Origin: Verrucomicrobiia bacterium
GTDB lineage: Bacteria > Verrucomicrobiota > Verrucomicrobiia > JABWAM01
Length of the DNA stretch: 64,000 nt
Assembly: GCA_028687435.1 (NCBI GenBank)
Contig: JAQUAF010000014.1
Span: 27,408 to 91,407 of the forward strand
Direction: 5' to 3'
The notes below the pieces were generated by a model. That model had not been told where the DNA came from, made no database searches, and saw only the letters and a program-made list of their open reading frames with translations. The position numbers and the translations under genes are program-made. The first letter of the stretch is position 1. Every line of letters starts with the position of its first letter. Positions 28,684-36,073 of the stretch are shown here, piece by piece.

Positions 28684-28926
28684 GTGAAAAATATATTTAG
28701 GATATGGGAAAAGCTGAGAGGCAGGGGAAAGTGGAGTTTTATTTTGATCCATGGTGTTCTTTTGTGGGGAGTTAGCACCGCCTTGTTGTTCAGTTTGATT
28801 TTTTCTTTGGTGATGGTTTGTGATTTCATGTCAATCTTCGTGTTTAGTATTATTTTATTCCCTCTCGGTGGAGTTATTTGGGGGTATTTTATGTGGATAT
28901 TCAGAGAAAACTTGCGCAAAAACTAG
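28684..28926 (+). CDS. small integral membrane protein, unknown function
   Basis: I prefer the GTG start at 28684 because GAGGA (28674-28678) lies six bases upstream. The frame could also open at a TTG at 28633 inside the palindromic repeat. The 80-residue product has a basic start (VKNIFRIWEKLRGRGK) followed by two long hydrophobic stretches, about residues 18-42 and 47-70, then a basic tail, so it is probably a two-helix membrane hairpin. I do not recognise a family. Its base composition is far richer in A and T than the PKS or the region to its right, which suggests a separate origin. The opposing frame 28572-28919 lacks any such pattern. Confidence 0.5.
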   Translation: MKNIFRIWEKLRGRGKWSFILIHGVLLWGVSTALLFSLIFSLVMVCDFMSIFVFSIILFPLGGVIWGYFMWIFRENLRKN

Positions 28927-29010
28927 AATTTTCGAACATGAGCAAGCGCATGCAGCAAACAAAGCGGAATCAACTTTTAACAAAAACTGAAAACGGTTCA
29001 TCTTTCTCCG

Positions 29011-29038
29011 GTGCGTGAAGCAAATGTTGAAAGTTGAC
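29011..29038. repeat. palindromic element, family F, half copy
   Basis: GTGCGTGAAGCAAATGTTGAA followed by AGTTGAC matches the right arm of the full copy at 29511-29592. It lies directly before the start of the secreted protein at 29051. Confidence 0.65.
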
Positions 29039-29050
29039 ATTGTTACGGAA

Positions 29051-29497
29051 ATGAAAACCCTGTTTTTTATTTTTTTTGGCGCCGTCATTCTGGCTCAGGC
29101 GCAATCGGACCAGATCAAAATGGAGGTCAAGGTTGGAAGGGACGGTTCTCTTTTGGGCGCTCCCGCACAGACTCTTTCGCCCGGCACGGAGGGCAAGTTC
29201 ATGGTCACCCGGGAATTTTTGCATCCGGAAGGTCTTTCCGTGGAAGTGGGGGTTGAGTTCAAGGCCGTGGCCCGGTTCAAGAAGGGAAAGATTCAATATT
29301 CATGTTTGCTGACCGTCCGCGATATTCAAAAAAACGGCGATATGCCGGGCGGCAAGTTCACGGTGTTCAAAACGCAGGAGTTCATGTTGACCGGCCTGGC
29401 GGAATCCGGAAAGGCCGTGAAAACGGATCTTGGCGATAAAATGACCGCAATTCTAACCGTGACCCGGGTTGCCTCCGGCGGCGTGGAAAAGAAATAG
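29051..29497 (+). CDS. secreted protein of unknown function
   Basis: I choose the ATG at 29051 because it gives a clean signal peptide (MKTLFFIFFGAVILAQA, cleavage near residues 17-18). The longer frame from 29015 would begin inside a repeat. The mature part of about 130 residues is rich in Lys, Val and Thr with alternating hydrophobic residues, suggesting a beta-sandwich, and has one Cys. I do not recognise a family. It is flanked on both sides by palindromic element F. A decayed copy of its first 80 bases or so lies at 33160-33245. Confidence 0.65.
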   Translation: MKTLFFIFFGAVILAQAQSDQIKMEVKVGRDGSLLGAPAQTLSPGTEGKFMVTREFLHPEGLSVEVGVEFKAVARFKKGKIQYSCLLTVRDIQKNGDMPGGKFTVFKTQEFMLTGLAESGKAVKTDLGDKMTAILTVTRVASGGVEKK

Positions 29498-29510
29498 ATT
29501 GGAACCAGAA

Positions 29511-29592
29511 GGGGGTCAACTCTCAACACTTAACATAGACTGCAACTTTCGTTGTGCGTGAAGCAAATGTTGCGAGTTGAGAGTTGACCCCC
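29511..29592. repeat. palindromic element, family F, copy 2
   Basis: The arms GGGGGTCAACTCTCAACACT (29511-29530) and GAGTTGAGAGTTGACCCCC (29574-29592) are near-perfect inverted repeats, with GTGCGTGAAGCAAATGTTG between them, as in copy 1. It separates the secreted protein gene from the convergent toxin pseudogene. Confidence 0.85.
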
Positions 29593-29606
29593 AGTTCCCC
29601 CAATGG

Positions 29607-29906
29607 TCATTCGCCTAATCGTTCGCGGATCCAGGCTGGTTCTTTGCGCAAGTCGATTATTGCCCAGATGACAATATCATCGTTCTGATGGGTGTAGAAT
29701 ATGCCATAGGGAAAGACTCGGCTCAAAAGGCGATGGTAGTCCCGGTAAACGACGCGATGAATGCCCGCAGTGACGCGCAACCCCTCAATATCGGCGCGCA
29801 GACAACTCGCAAAATAGTCTCCCAAGCCGCTCTGTTAAACCTCGTAAAACAGGAATCCGTCGTTGAGGTCATGAAGGGCATCATCGGAAATTTGAATTCG
29901 GATCAT
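29607..29906 (-). pseudogene. ParE/RelE-type toxin broken by one nonsense codon
   Basis: Read from the ATG at 29906-29904, the frame gives MIRIQISDDALHDLNDGFLF YEV, then TAA, then QSGLGDYF and 71 further residues ending RERLGE. The whole is a normal-length ParE-like toxin of about 99 codons. Related toxins usually have Gln at the stop position (YExQxxGLGDYF), so a CAA-to-TAA change explains the break. The ATG overlaps the antitoxin stop by four bases (ATGA), as in an intact operon. Restart at the internal ATG (nt 29825) would make only a 72-residue C-terminal piece. Confidence 0.8.
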
Positions 29907-30112
29907 GCTCTTCCGATTGTGGACTTGGCCGCGTCCCAATCGAGGAGTTTGGCTGCGCCCGCCTCGACTCGTGAACGCCGTTGATCCAGAAGATCCTTGT
30001 GGGCTTGCGGCAGGTCCATCCGATCAAACCGCTCGCGGAGATCCTCCCAAAGGAGTTCCATGATTTGGATCTTTTCCGTAATGGGCAATTCCCTGACCTC
30101 TGCTATTGTCAT
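29903..30112 (-). CDS. addiction-module antitoxin (unstable antitoxin family PF09720)
   Basis: This 69-residue acidic protein (MTIAEVRELPITEKIQIMEL) has the LPxxEKIxxxELLWEDL and DLPxxHKDLLDQRR pattern of the putative addiction-module component family. AGGA lies upstream of the ATG, with about five bases between them. It overlaps the start of the partner toxin by four bases. The partner carries a stop codon, so this antitoxin probably now has nothing to neutralise unless it acts on the related toxin at 31419-31724. The family binds and silences ParE-type toxins and usually represses its own promoter. Confidence 0.82.
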   Translation of the reverse strand: MTIAEVRELPITEKIQIMELLWEDLRERFDRMDLPQAHKDLLDQRRSRVEAGAAKLLDWDAAKSTIGRA

Positions 30113-30238
30113 GCTTCAATCCTACTGCATGTCAATTGATTGCGCAATTTCGTTTTGGGCCCGCGGGGGGCGAGGGGATTTGACAAAATTGCCGGCATAG
30201 GTCAGGGGGAGAATGAAACGGAAGCGGATCATGCTTTG

Positions 30239-30769
30239 TTAGGACTTGCGGCGGTTCAGCCAGACGGGGATGAGACAGAGAAAGATGCATAGCCAGGAGT
30301 ATTTCATGCCGTTCAGCGCCCATCTGGCAAAGGAGAAAAACCAATGCGTTTTGATGTAATTTTTTGCCGCAAGATCGTTGGCATGGGCTGCCGAGGCCAG
30401 TCCTCCGCAGGCGTAATGACCGGCAATCGCGTGACCGCCATAAGCCGCGCGCAGGGCATAGGCCCCGCCTCCGAACGCCCAAACACCCACCGCCAGGCCG
30501 CCGGCCGCATAGACTCCCACCGCCAATCCTCCAATGCTGCAAAGACCGAGCGCCAAGCCGCCAATGGAGAACAGCCCCAGGCTGGCGCCTCCGATCGCGA
30601 TGCCGCCCACAGCCACGCCGCCGAATGAAAAAAGAATTCCGAAGGCAATGTCACCCACGGCAATCCATCCCCTGGCAATGCCGCGCGCCCGGCGGGAATT
30701 GTCTTGTTGACCGCAACAGACGTGAACCAGAGGAAGTCCCAGCCATTTCAGTTTTGATTGATAATTCAT
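30239..30769 (-). CDS. glycine-repeat membrane protein, unknown function
   Basis: I start at the ATG at 30769 (MNYQSKLKWLGLPLVHV), since the frame upstream adds only a nondescript leader. The 176-residue protein has a central array of GG-x-A-x-G units about six to eight residues apart (for example GGVAVGGIAIGGASLG and GGLALGLCSIGG), roughly residues 50-115. A final hydrophobic helix near residues 150-170 ends in WLNRRKS. Such glycine-zipper repeats pack tightly in membranes. The array is not a known enzyme domain, and I cannot assign a role. It is transcribed on its own, between two addiction modules. Confidence 0.65.
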   Translation of the reverse strand: MNYQSKLKWLGLPLVHVCCGQQDNSRRARGIARGWIAVGDIAFGILFSFGGVAVGGIAIGGASLGLFSIGGLALGLCSIGGLAVGVYAAGGLAVGVWAFGGGAYALRAAYGGHAIAGHYACGGLASAAHANDLAAKNYIKTHWFFSFARWALNGMKYSWLCIFLCLIPVWLNRRKS

Positions 30770-30883
30770 ATCGACTGGGAGTTGCGACAATTTTATCGAA
30801 TGCCCCAGGGAATGCAAACGGTTTTTGGGTGTGCGGAGGGTCTTATCGCTTGATGTTTTTGGAGGGAGAATTATTCTTTTGCC

Positions 30884-31033
30884 ATGGACAAGCTTTCGGA
30901 CTGGATGGGCATGGTGTTTGTTGGGGTTGTTGGGACGGCTTCATTTTTAGTCGCATGGAACTTGCAAAATTGCCTTGAAAAAGTAGATTATCGATATGAG
31001 CAAAAAAGCCTCCGTGCCCGCTCAAGAGGATAA
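30884..31033 (+). CDS. possible 49-residue single-helix membrane protein
   Basis: The ATG at 30884 opens MDKLSDWMGMVFVGVVGTAS, one hydrophobic helix followed by a charged tail, with a stop at 31031-31033. A GGAGGGAG stretch at 30861-30868 is too far upstream to be a good ribosome site. It overlaps the next frame (30996-31217). It may be chance or a gene remnant. Confidence 0.2.
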   Translation: MDKLSDWMGMVFVGVVGTASFLVAWNLQNCLEKVDYRYEQKSLRARSRG

Positions 31034-31217
31034 ACCGTATAGGAAATTCGAAACTTTTGCGGAATTCTTTCAGCAGGCGAAACAACATTCCGGTTACTGG
31101 GTGGAACTTGCCAAGCTGAAATTTGGCAGGCAAAAATCCCGGCTTTCTATTTTCCCCCGGTTGTATAAGGTTGATTTGAACAAAGGAGAATATGAGTGCT
31201 CAATTGCTGGAAATTGA
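30996..31217 (+). CDS. small hypothetical protein, possibly the stump of a larger gene
   Basis: The 73-residue frame starts MSKKASVPAQEDKPYRKFET. The first 45 residues look protein-like (EFFQQAKQHSGYWVELAKLKF), whereas the tail (RLSIFPRLYKVDLNKGEYEC) looks random and runs over the start of the antitoxin gene at 31192. The N-terminal half resembles the start of small HTH-type antitoxins from memory only. I therefore suspect a gene truncated near 31135. The ribosome site is weak. Confidence 0.35.
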   Translation: MSKKASVPAQEDKPYRKFETFAEFFQQAKQHSGYWVELAKLKFGRQKSRLSIFPRLYKVDLNKGEYECSIAGN

Positions 31218-31428
31218 ACGCAAGGCCATTCGGTTGCCGGCTCTGGAACGGGAGGAGTTGGCGGGACGACTGATTCAAAGTCTGGACAACACCCCCTTGA
31301 CCGAAGTGGAAGAGGCTTGGGTCAAGGAAGCTGAACGGCGTTTCAATGGATATTGTCGCGGTGAGCGCAAAGGCATTCCCGCTACGAAGGTTTTCAAGCA
31401 AATTCGGCGGGATTTGGGATGGAAGTAG
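31192..31428 (+). CDS. addiction-module antitoxin (PF09720-like)
   Basis: The 78-residue protein begins MSAQLLEIERKAIRLPALER and shows the LPxxEREELAxxLIQSLD helix and VEEAWVKEAERRF of the unstable antitoxin family. AGGAG lies three bases before the ATG, a short spacing. Its last ten bases overlap the start of the toxin gene, so the pair is co-translated. It faces away from the broken module at 29607-30112. Confidence 0.85.
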   Translation: MSAQLLEIERKAIRLPALEREELAGRLIQSLDNTPLTEVEEAWVKEAERRFNGYCRGERKGIPATKVFKQIRRDLGWK

Positions 31429-31724
31429 TTTTTGATGTTGAGGCCAGAAGGGAGGTTCAGGAAGCGGCGGCCTATTATGAAGATTGTCGTGAAGGATTGG
31501 GTGAGGCATTTCTTCAGGCGGTCGAAAATGGAGTGGAACAGGTGCGATCTCACCCTTTGACTTGGCATCCCCTCAAGGGACATTTCCGCCGATATTTGGT
31601 TTCCCGTTTTCCATACGGCATTATCTATGCCCTGCATGAAAAAAAGATCTACGTGGCGGCCGTGATGCATCTGAAACGAAAACCGGACTATTGGCGAAAT
31701 CGGACACCGTGGGGCAAATCCTGA
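31419..31724 (+). CDS. ParE/RelE-type toxin, intact
   Basis: The 101-residue protein begins MEVVFDVEARREVQEAAAYY. It has the family's signature blocks: EAAAYYEDCREGLGEAF, a central Arg/His-rich loop, and RRYLVSRFPYGIIYAL near the C terminus. ParE-type members inhibit DNA gyrase and RelE-type members cut ribosome-bound mRNA; the YYE...GLG pattern favours ParE. The gene overlaps its antitoxin by ten bases. It shares the RVFPYGIFY / SRFPYGIIY motif with the broken toxin at 29607-29906. Confidence 0.85.
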   Translation: MEVVFDVEARREVQEAAAYYEDCREGLGEAFLQAVENGVEQVRSHPLTWHPLKGHFRRYLVSRFPYGIIYALHEKKIYVAAVMHLKRKPDYWRNRTPWGKS

Positions 31725-31904
31725 CTGGTGGCGGCATTCAAAGGGATGGCCGGTGAGGGCGGTTTTATGGCAGGCAAAGGATTGTAAAAATGGTTTGGCA
31801 TGCTGGGAGGGGAAGCGATAGGGTGTGAGAGTCGACCTTGATCGCGGATGTATTATGAAAACATTGGATTTTGGAATGCACCATTGATTTCCATTTTGAA
31901 ATGC

Positions 31905-32321
31905 ATGAAGAAGATATTGATTGGAATCCTTGTGGTTGTGGTTTGCGCTGGAACAGCCTTTGTCGCCATGATCTATATGGGATTGAGAAGGCTTGGCGAA
32001 GAAGACCGCGTTCCTCGCGACTATACCCGTGTCCTCCAAGCCATTTGCGCTTATTCAGACACCAACGGCGTTGCGCCATCATCGTTAAAGGATTTGACGC
32101 CTCAATTTCTTCCAGCCATCCCTGCGCCAAGGTCCGGGGAAATGGTTTTCTATAAACGAATGACTGATCTGACCAACTGGACTTTTGCTGTCACAACGGA
32201 TGTTGGATCGAGCCGTTGGACTTATTTTCAGGCGTCAACAGCGTCCGCCCATCCCGAGACAAGCACAAACCAAATTGGAACGATTCACTGTTGGCGGATA
32301 TTTCAGGAAAACAGGAAATGA
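31905..32321 (+). CDS. membrane-anchored hypothetical protein
   Basis: I start at the ATG at 31905 because it gives MKKILIGILVVVVCAGTAFV, a basic start and one transmembrane helix (residues 3-25); the frame extends upstream to 31848 without helping. The remaining 110 or so residues should face the periplasm. They contain AICAYSDTNGVAPSSLKDL, a pattern like the post-helix part of pseudopilin-like (DUF1559/GspG-like) proteins, but there is no prepilin cleavage site. Function unknown. Confidence 0.55.
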   Translation: MKKILIGILVVVVCAGTAFVAMIYMGLRRLGEEDRVPRDYTRVLQAICAYSDTNGVAPSSLKDLTPQFLPAIPAPRSGEMVFYKRMTDLTNWTFAVTTDVGSSRWTYFQASTASAHPETSTNQIGTIHCWRIFQENRK

Positions 32322-32452
32322 TTGGAATTTAGAGTATTTTAAATTGAGGTGAGACCAATACATCGAAGCGATTTTATTGAAATGAACTCCAGAAAACTGT
32401 TCTAAACTGTTGCTAGTCCTAGATTCTTGTGTTTGTCCTGAGTTTTGGTGAA

Positions 32453-32920
32453 TTAAGGTTGTTCCCAGTCCCGCGTGAGTTTGATGAGTTCTTCCTTTGA
32501 TGCTTTAAAGGCCGCTAAGCTCTCATGCAAGACAATCGCCTCTTCCTCCTTCGGAGCGCAGTTGAAAATGCGAACCCAGAGAGGGTACTTCGGTTTGGCC
32601 AGAAAGTAGGCGATGATTTTACCGTCGTCTTGCCGGTTGCCCACCGATAGGAAACGATAGCCTGTCCGCAGGTGGAGTTCGTAGTTCATTGGCCAAGTGT
32701 CCCTTACTTGGTATTTTGCGGTTGAGGGAACGATTACCATGTTTTGGGATGATGCTGCCTTCTCGTACATGTCCAAGCCAATCTGTCTCCCGAGCGCCTC
32801 ATGATGCTGCATGGTGCAGTACGCGACGGCCATGCGGAAGGAGATGTGGCAGTAAAGGGAGTAGACGCCAATGGCCAAGCATCCCAAGATTGAGATTATA
32901 ATTTTTTGTTTTCGTGTCAT
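32453..32920 (-). CDS. membrane-anchored hypothetical protein
   Basis: The 155-residue protein starts MTRKQKIIISILGCLAIGVY, with one transmembrane helix (about residues 6-27) and a soluble C-terminal domain of about 125 residues. I do not recognise the family. GAGG lies six bases before the ATG. That ribosome site and the DNA upstream are the relic of an antitoxin gene (32924-32989), so the gene seems to use a captured addiction-module control region. It converges with the gene at 31905-32321; nothing notable lies in the 131 bases between them. Confidence 0.55.
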   Translation of the reverse strand: MTRKQKIIISILGCLAIGVYSLYCHISFRMAVAYCTMQHHEALGRQIGLDMYEKAASSQNMVIVPSTAKYQVRDTWPMNYELHLRTGYRFLSVGNRQDDGKIIAYFLAKPKYPLWVRIFNCAPKEEEAIVLHESLAAFKASKEELIKLTRDWEQP

Positions 32921-32923
32921 GTG

Positions 32924-32989
32924 TGACCTCTACTATTGACATGCTCCAATCCTGCCACATGCCAGTTGACTTGCAATTTCGTTTTTAGT
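32924..32989 (-). pseudogene. 5' remnant of an addiction-module antitoxin gene with its upstream region
   Basis: These 66 bases align over their full length with 30094-30160, the first codons and upstream region of the antitoxin at 29903-30112. Read on the minus strand, the remnant starts with ATG at 32942-32940 and gives MSIVEV against MTIAEV before homology ends. The rest of the antitoxin and toxin is missing and is replaced by the gene at 32453-32920. Confidence 0.7.
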
Positions 32990-33159
32990 GTCTCCCTCGG
33001 GGATGCTGGAAACCCCTCGCCTTCTAGCCGAGGGTGGTTCAGTAATCGGAAGTAGTTTGGAAAGGAGGCGGTTGTTGTGGGGGGGCCATGGTTGGCAAAG
33101 GATTTGAAAGATTGTTGCTGGAAAAAATACGCTGCAACGCCACACATCGTAGTTTTGCA

Positions 33160-33245
33160 AGAGCCTCTTTATTTTTGTTGTTTTTGGTTATTGTCCTTTC
33201 GGCTCAGGCGTAATCGGACCAGATCAAAATGGAGGTCAAGGTTGG
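33160..33245 (+). pseudogene. 5' fragment of a duplicate of the secreted-protein gene 29051-29497
   Basis: From about 33160 the sequence matches 29062-29140, including GGCTCAGGCG, AATCGGACCAGATC and AAAATGGAGGTCAAGGTTGG. The codon CAA after the signal-peptide Ala is TAA here, and homology ends near 33245. The last codons and stop of the convergent ATPase gene lie within this fragment. The stretch between 32990 and 33160 holds only a small CCTCG/CGAGG hairpin. Confidence 0.75.
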
Positions 33246-34405
33246 GGGGGCTGCATTTTAAATTTCGCAGCCAGGCTTGGAAGATCGCGAAGAGGGATGG
33301 CGGTGAGGCGATGGTCGAGTTCGTAGCGTTCGTTTCCGGGATAAACGATCCACAAATGGGCCAGTTGGAGGTCGGCGAGCGCGGTGCGCATCGAACGGGT
33401 TGAACTCGGCGCGTCCGCATATTTGCATTCGAAACCGTAACGTTTGCCGTCAACCGTCACCAGCAGGTCCAACTCCGCCCCGGCATGGGTGCCCCAGAAA
33501 CAGGCGTTGCGCGTTCCGATGACGGCCAGGATTTGTTCGATGGCAAAGCCTTCCCATGAAGCGCCCAGCTTGGGATGACCGGTCAGAGCCTCGAAGGTGA
33601 CGATGTCCTGCAAGGTGTGCAACAAGCCGGAATCGCGAAGATAAATTTTGGGCGCTTTGACCTGCCGCTTTTTCAGGTTTTCAAACCACGGCGGCAAAAT
33701 GCGCAACATGAAGGCGCCGGCCAGAATGTCAAGATAACGGCGTGCGGTCGCTTCGCTCGAACCCAACGATCGCGCAAATTCCGACGCATTCCACACCTGG
33801 CCATGATAGTGGGCGACCATGTTCCAGAATCGGCGCAGGGTCATCGCCGGAATGGTGATGCCAAACTGGGGGATGTCTCGTTCCAGAAAAGTCCGGATGA
33901 AATTCCCGCGCCATTCCGCCGCCACAACCTCATCCGCCGCCAAAAACGACCTGGGAAACCCACCCCGCAACCAAAGCGTTCGCAGGGTCTCGACGCCTGT
34001 TTCCCTCAGATCAAAACCGCTCAGATCGACCAATCCAACACGCCCGGCCAGCGATTCGGACACTCCGCGAACCAAAGTGGGCGATGCGCTGCCGAGAAGG
34101 AGAAAACGGGCGGGGACATCCTGACGGTCGAGCAGCACGCGCAGGATTTCGAATAATTGCGGTTTTCGCTGGATTTCATCGATGACCACCAGCCCTCGCA
34201 GTTCACCCAGTGTTTGTTCCGGCGTTTCCAGTTTGCGTTGATCCACCGGCTTTTCCAAATCAAAGAATGCGCTGTTTTTTTCACCAGCCGCAAAAGCCTG
34301 TGCCAGCGTTGTTTTGCCACACTGGCGCGGGCCGACCAAGGCAACGGACGGATGCGATCGAAACGCAAAACGTATCCGCTCCAAAGCATGGGGACGTTGA
34401 ATCAT
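33236..34405 (-). CDS. AAA-family ATPase with DUF4143 domain
   Basis: The 389-residue protein starts MIQRPHALERIRFAFRSHPS. It has Walker A GPRQCGKTT at residues 25-33 and a Walker B-like GLVVIDEIQ near 70-78, then an AAA_14 fold to about residue 190. A winged-helix and DUF4143 region follows, with GAELDLLV and FECKYAD near residues 325-350, a PD-(D/E)xK-like pattern. This is a very common bacterial family of unknown exact role, often found near mobile DNA and addiction genes. Its last residues (QPPQP) and stop are encoded by the decayed duplicate at 33160-33245, so the original C terminus was probably altered. Confidence 0.88.
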   Translation of the reverse strand: MIQRPHALERIRFAFRSHPSVALVGPRQCGKTTLAQAFAAGEKNSAFFDLEKPVDQRKLETPEQTLGELRGLVVIDEIQRKPQLFEILRVLLDRQDVPARFLLLGSASPTLVRGVSESLAGRVGLVDLSGFDLRETGVETLRTLWLRGGFPRSFLAADEVVAAEWRGNFIRTFLERDIPQFGITIPAMTLRRFWNMVAHYHGQVWNASEFARSLGSSEATARRYLDILAGAFMLRILPPWFENLKKRQVKAPKIYLRDSGLLHTLQDIVTFEALTGHPKLGASWEGFAIEQILAVIGTRNACFWGTHAGAELDLLVTVDGKRYGFECKYADAPSSTRSMRTALADLQLAHLWIVYPGNERYELDHRLTAIPLRDLPSLAAKFKMQPPQP

Positions 34406-34594
34406 TCATAGGACTATAATCCTTGAAAATCGGTTGGTCAAGTGCGGATTTTCAAGGAAAATCGAAGTGAGGAGGCGGGGAATGGCGGCAAAATATTGTT
34501 TTCTGTTTTTTCAACCTTGTAGAGTAGTGATTTGAGAGGGGAAAATGAACGCCCAATTTTTTTGAAAAACCGGGATCGGCTCCCAACTCTTGAC

Positions 34595-36073
34595 ATGAAC
34601 CGCCCGATTCTCTGTCTTTTTATTTTTTTGTGTTCGACCATCAGCCGGGCTTCCCCTTGGTTGTGTGTCGCTGTTGCATTCACCGTACTGCTGGCGCTCA
34701 AGTCTGGCGCCGCCGCGCTTGAGACGAAGGTTCCATTGCTCCGCGCCGCCGCTGCCGCCGTGGACATCACCCCGCGTATTTTTCCGTTCAACATGCCGGG
34801 CCTTTTCACCGCAAACATGGCTGAAAGCGCGCACGATCCGCTCCATTCCCGCGCGCTTGTGCTTGACGATGGGACGACCGCGCTGGCGCTGGTCGTGGTG
34901 GACAATCTTGGCGTGGCTCGCGAAATTGTCGATGAGGCGAAAGCCATTGCCGCGAAGCGTTGCGGCATCGCGCCGGAGAAAATCCTCATTTCCTCGACCC
35001 ATACCCACAGCGGGCCGTCGTCGATGGCTGCGAACTACCGCAAAATTTTGACCGATGGCATTGCCGAGTCCATTGTCCGCGCCCACGGCGCATTGCGGCC
35101 CGCCGCGGTCGGCGTCGCGGTTCACCCGTTGCCCGAGGAAGTCTTCAATCGCCGCTGGTTTCTCAAGCCGGGCAAGATGCCGCTGAATCCTTTCGGCAAG
35201 ATGGATCAGGTCAAGATGAATCCCGGCACAAGGCCCGATGTTCTTGATCATCCCGCCGGACCAACAGACCCGGATATCACCATTGTTTTTGTGCAGGACG
35301 CGAAACGCCAGCCGCTCGCGCTTTACGCCAACTACTCCTTGCACTATGTCGGTGGCGCGCCGAAGGGCATGGTGTCGGCTGATTATTATGGTGAGTTTGC
35401 CCGTCTCATGCCCTTTCGCGTGGGAGCGGGGAAGGATTTTGTGGCCATGATGTCCAACGGGACCTCCGGCGACATCAATAACAGGCCCTTTCTCGTCACT
35501 CGTCCGCCGCGTGAGCCGTTTGAGCAGATCCGTATCGTGGCGCAAAAAGCAGCCGACGCCGCATGGCGCGCGCGAGCCAAGATCACAGCCTGCGACGCAA
35601 ACGCGCGGCTTGGCATGATCCAGCGTGAAGTCACTCTATCCCTGCGCCAGCCCACGGCAGAGCAGGTGGCGGAAGCCAGGGCCGTGCTTGCTGTTCAAGA
35701 TGAGGCCGGGCGCGCCAGACAGCCGCCCTTGGCGGAAAACTATGCGCGAAAAACCATCGAACTCTTCGAGCGCAAGGACAAGACGCTAACCGTGCAGTTG
35801 CAAGCCCTGCGCATTGGCGGCCTTGCCATCTGCTGCATGCCGTTCGAGACGTTTGCCGAGATCGGCCGCGAATTGAAAAAACGCAGCCCGTTTTCGCTCA
35901 CAATGGTGGTGGGACTTGCCAATGCCTCGCACGGCTATTTGCCGACCCCGGAGCAGCACAGGCTTGGCGGATATGAGACTTGGATGGGCACTTGCAGGGT
36001 TCAGGAGGACGCCTCAGTCATCCTCATCAATAACCAGCTCGAAATGCTTGCCGAACTCGTTAAAGAGAAATGA
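34595..36073 (+). CDS. neutral/alkaline non-lysosomal ceramidase-like exported protein
   Basis: I choose the ATG at 34595 (MNRPILCLFIFLCSTISRAS) because the residues before it, from a TTG at 34532, do not look exported. A hydrophobic leader spans about residues 3-40. The body matches the N-terminal domain of neutral ceramidases: VDITPR, HDPLHSRALVLDDGTT, VVVDNLG and the zinc-site motif SSTHTHSGP near residue 140, with a further His in NYSLHYVGG. These proteins are abundant in Planctomycetes and Verrucomicrobia, where the real substrate is mostly unknown. It is 492 residues long and lacks an evident C-terminal ceramidase domain. Its end overlaps the convergent luxS end by 14 bases. Confidence 0.85.
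   Translation: MNRPILCLFIFLCSTISRASPWLCVAVAFTVLLALKSGAAALETKVPLLRAAAAAVDITPRIFPFNMPGLFTANMAESAHDPLHSRALVLDDGTTALALVVVDNLGVAREIVDEAKAIAAKRCGIAPEKILISSTHTHSGPSSMAANYRKILTDGIAESIVRAHGALRPAAVGVAVHPLPEEVFNRRWFLKPGKMPLNPFGKMDQVKMNPGTRPDVLDHPAGPTDPDITIVFVQDAKRQPLALYANYSLHYVGGAPKGMVSADYYGEFARLMPFRVGAGKDFVAMMSNGTSGDINNRPFLVTRPPREPFEQIRIVAQKAADAAWRARAKITACDANARLGMIQREVTLSLRQPTAEQVAEARAVLAVQDEAGRARQPPLAENYARKTIELFERKDKTLTVQLQALRIGGLAICCMPFETFAEIGRELKKRSPFSLTMVVGLANASHGYLPTPEQHRLGGYETWMGTCRVQEDASVILINNQLEMLAELVKEK

Noticed and set aside
30364..30978. 204-codon plus-strand frame
   Set aside because: It is antisense to the glycine-repeat membrane protein and is a Pro/Arg-rich shadow of its GG-rich codons.
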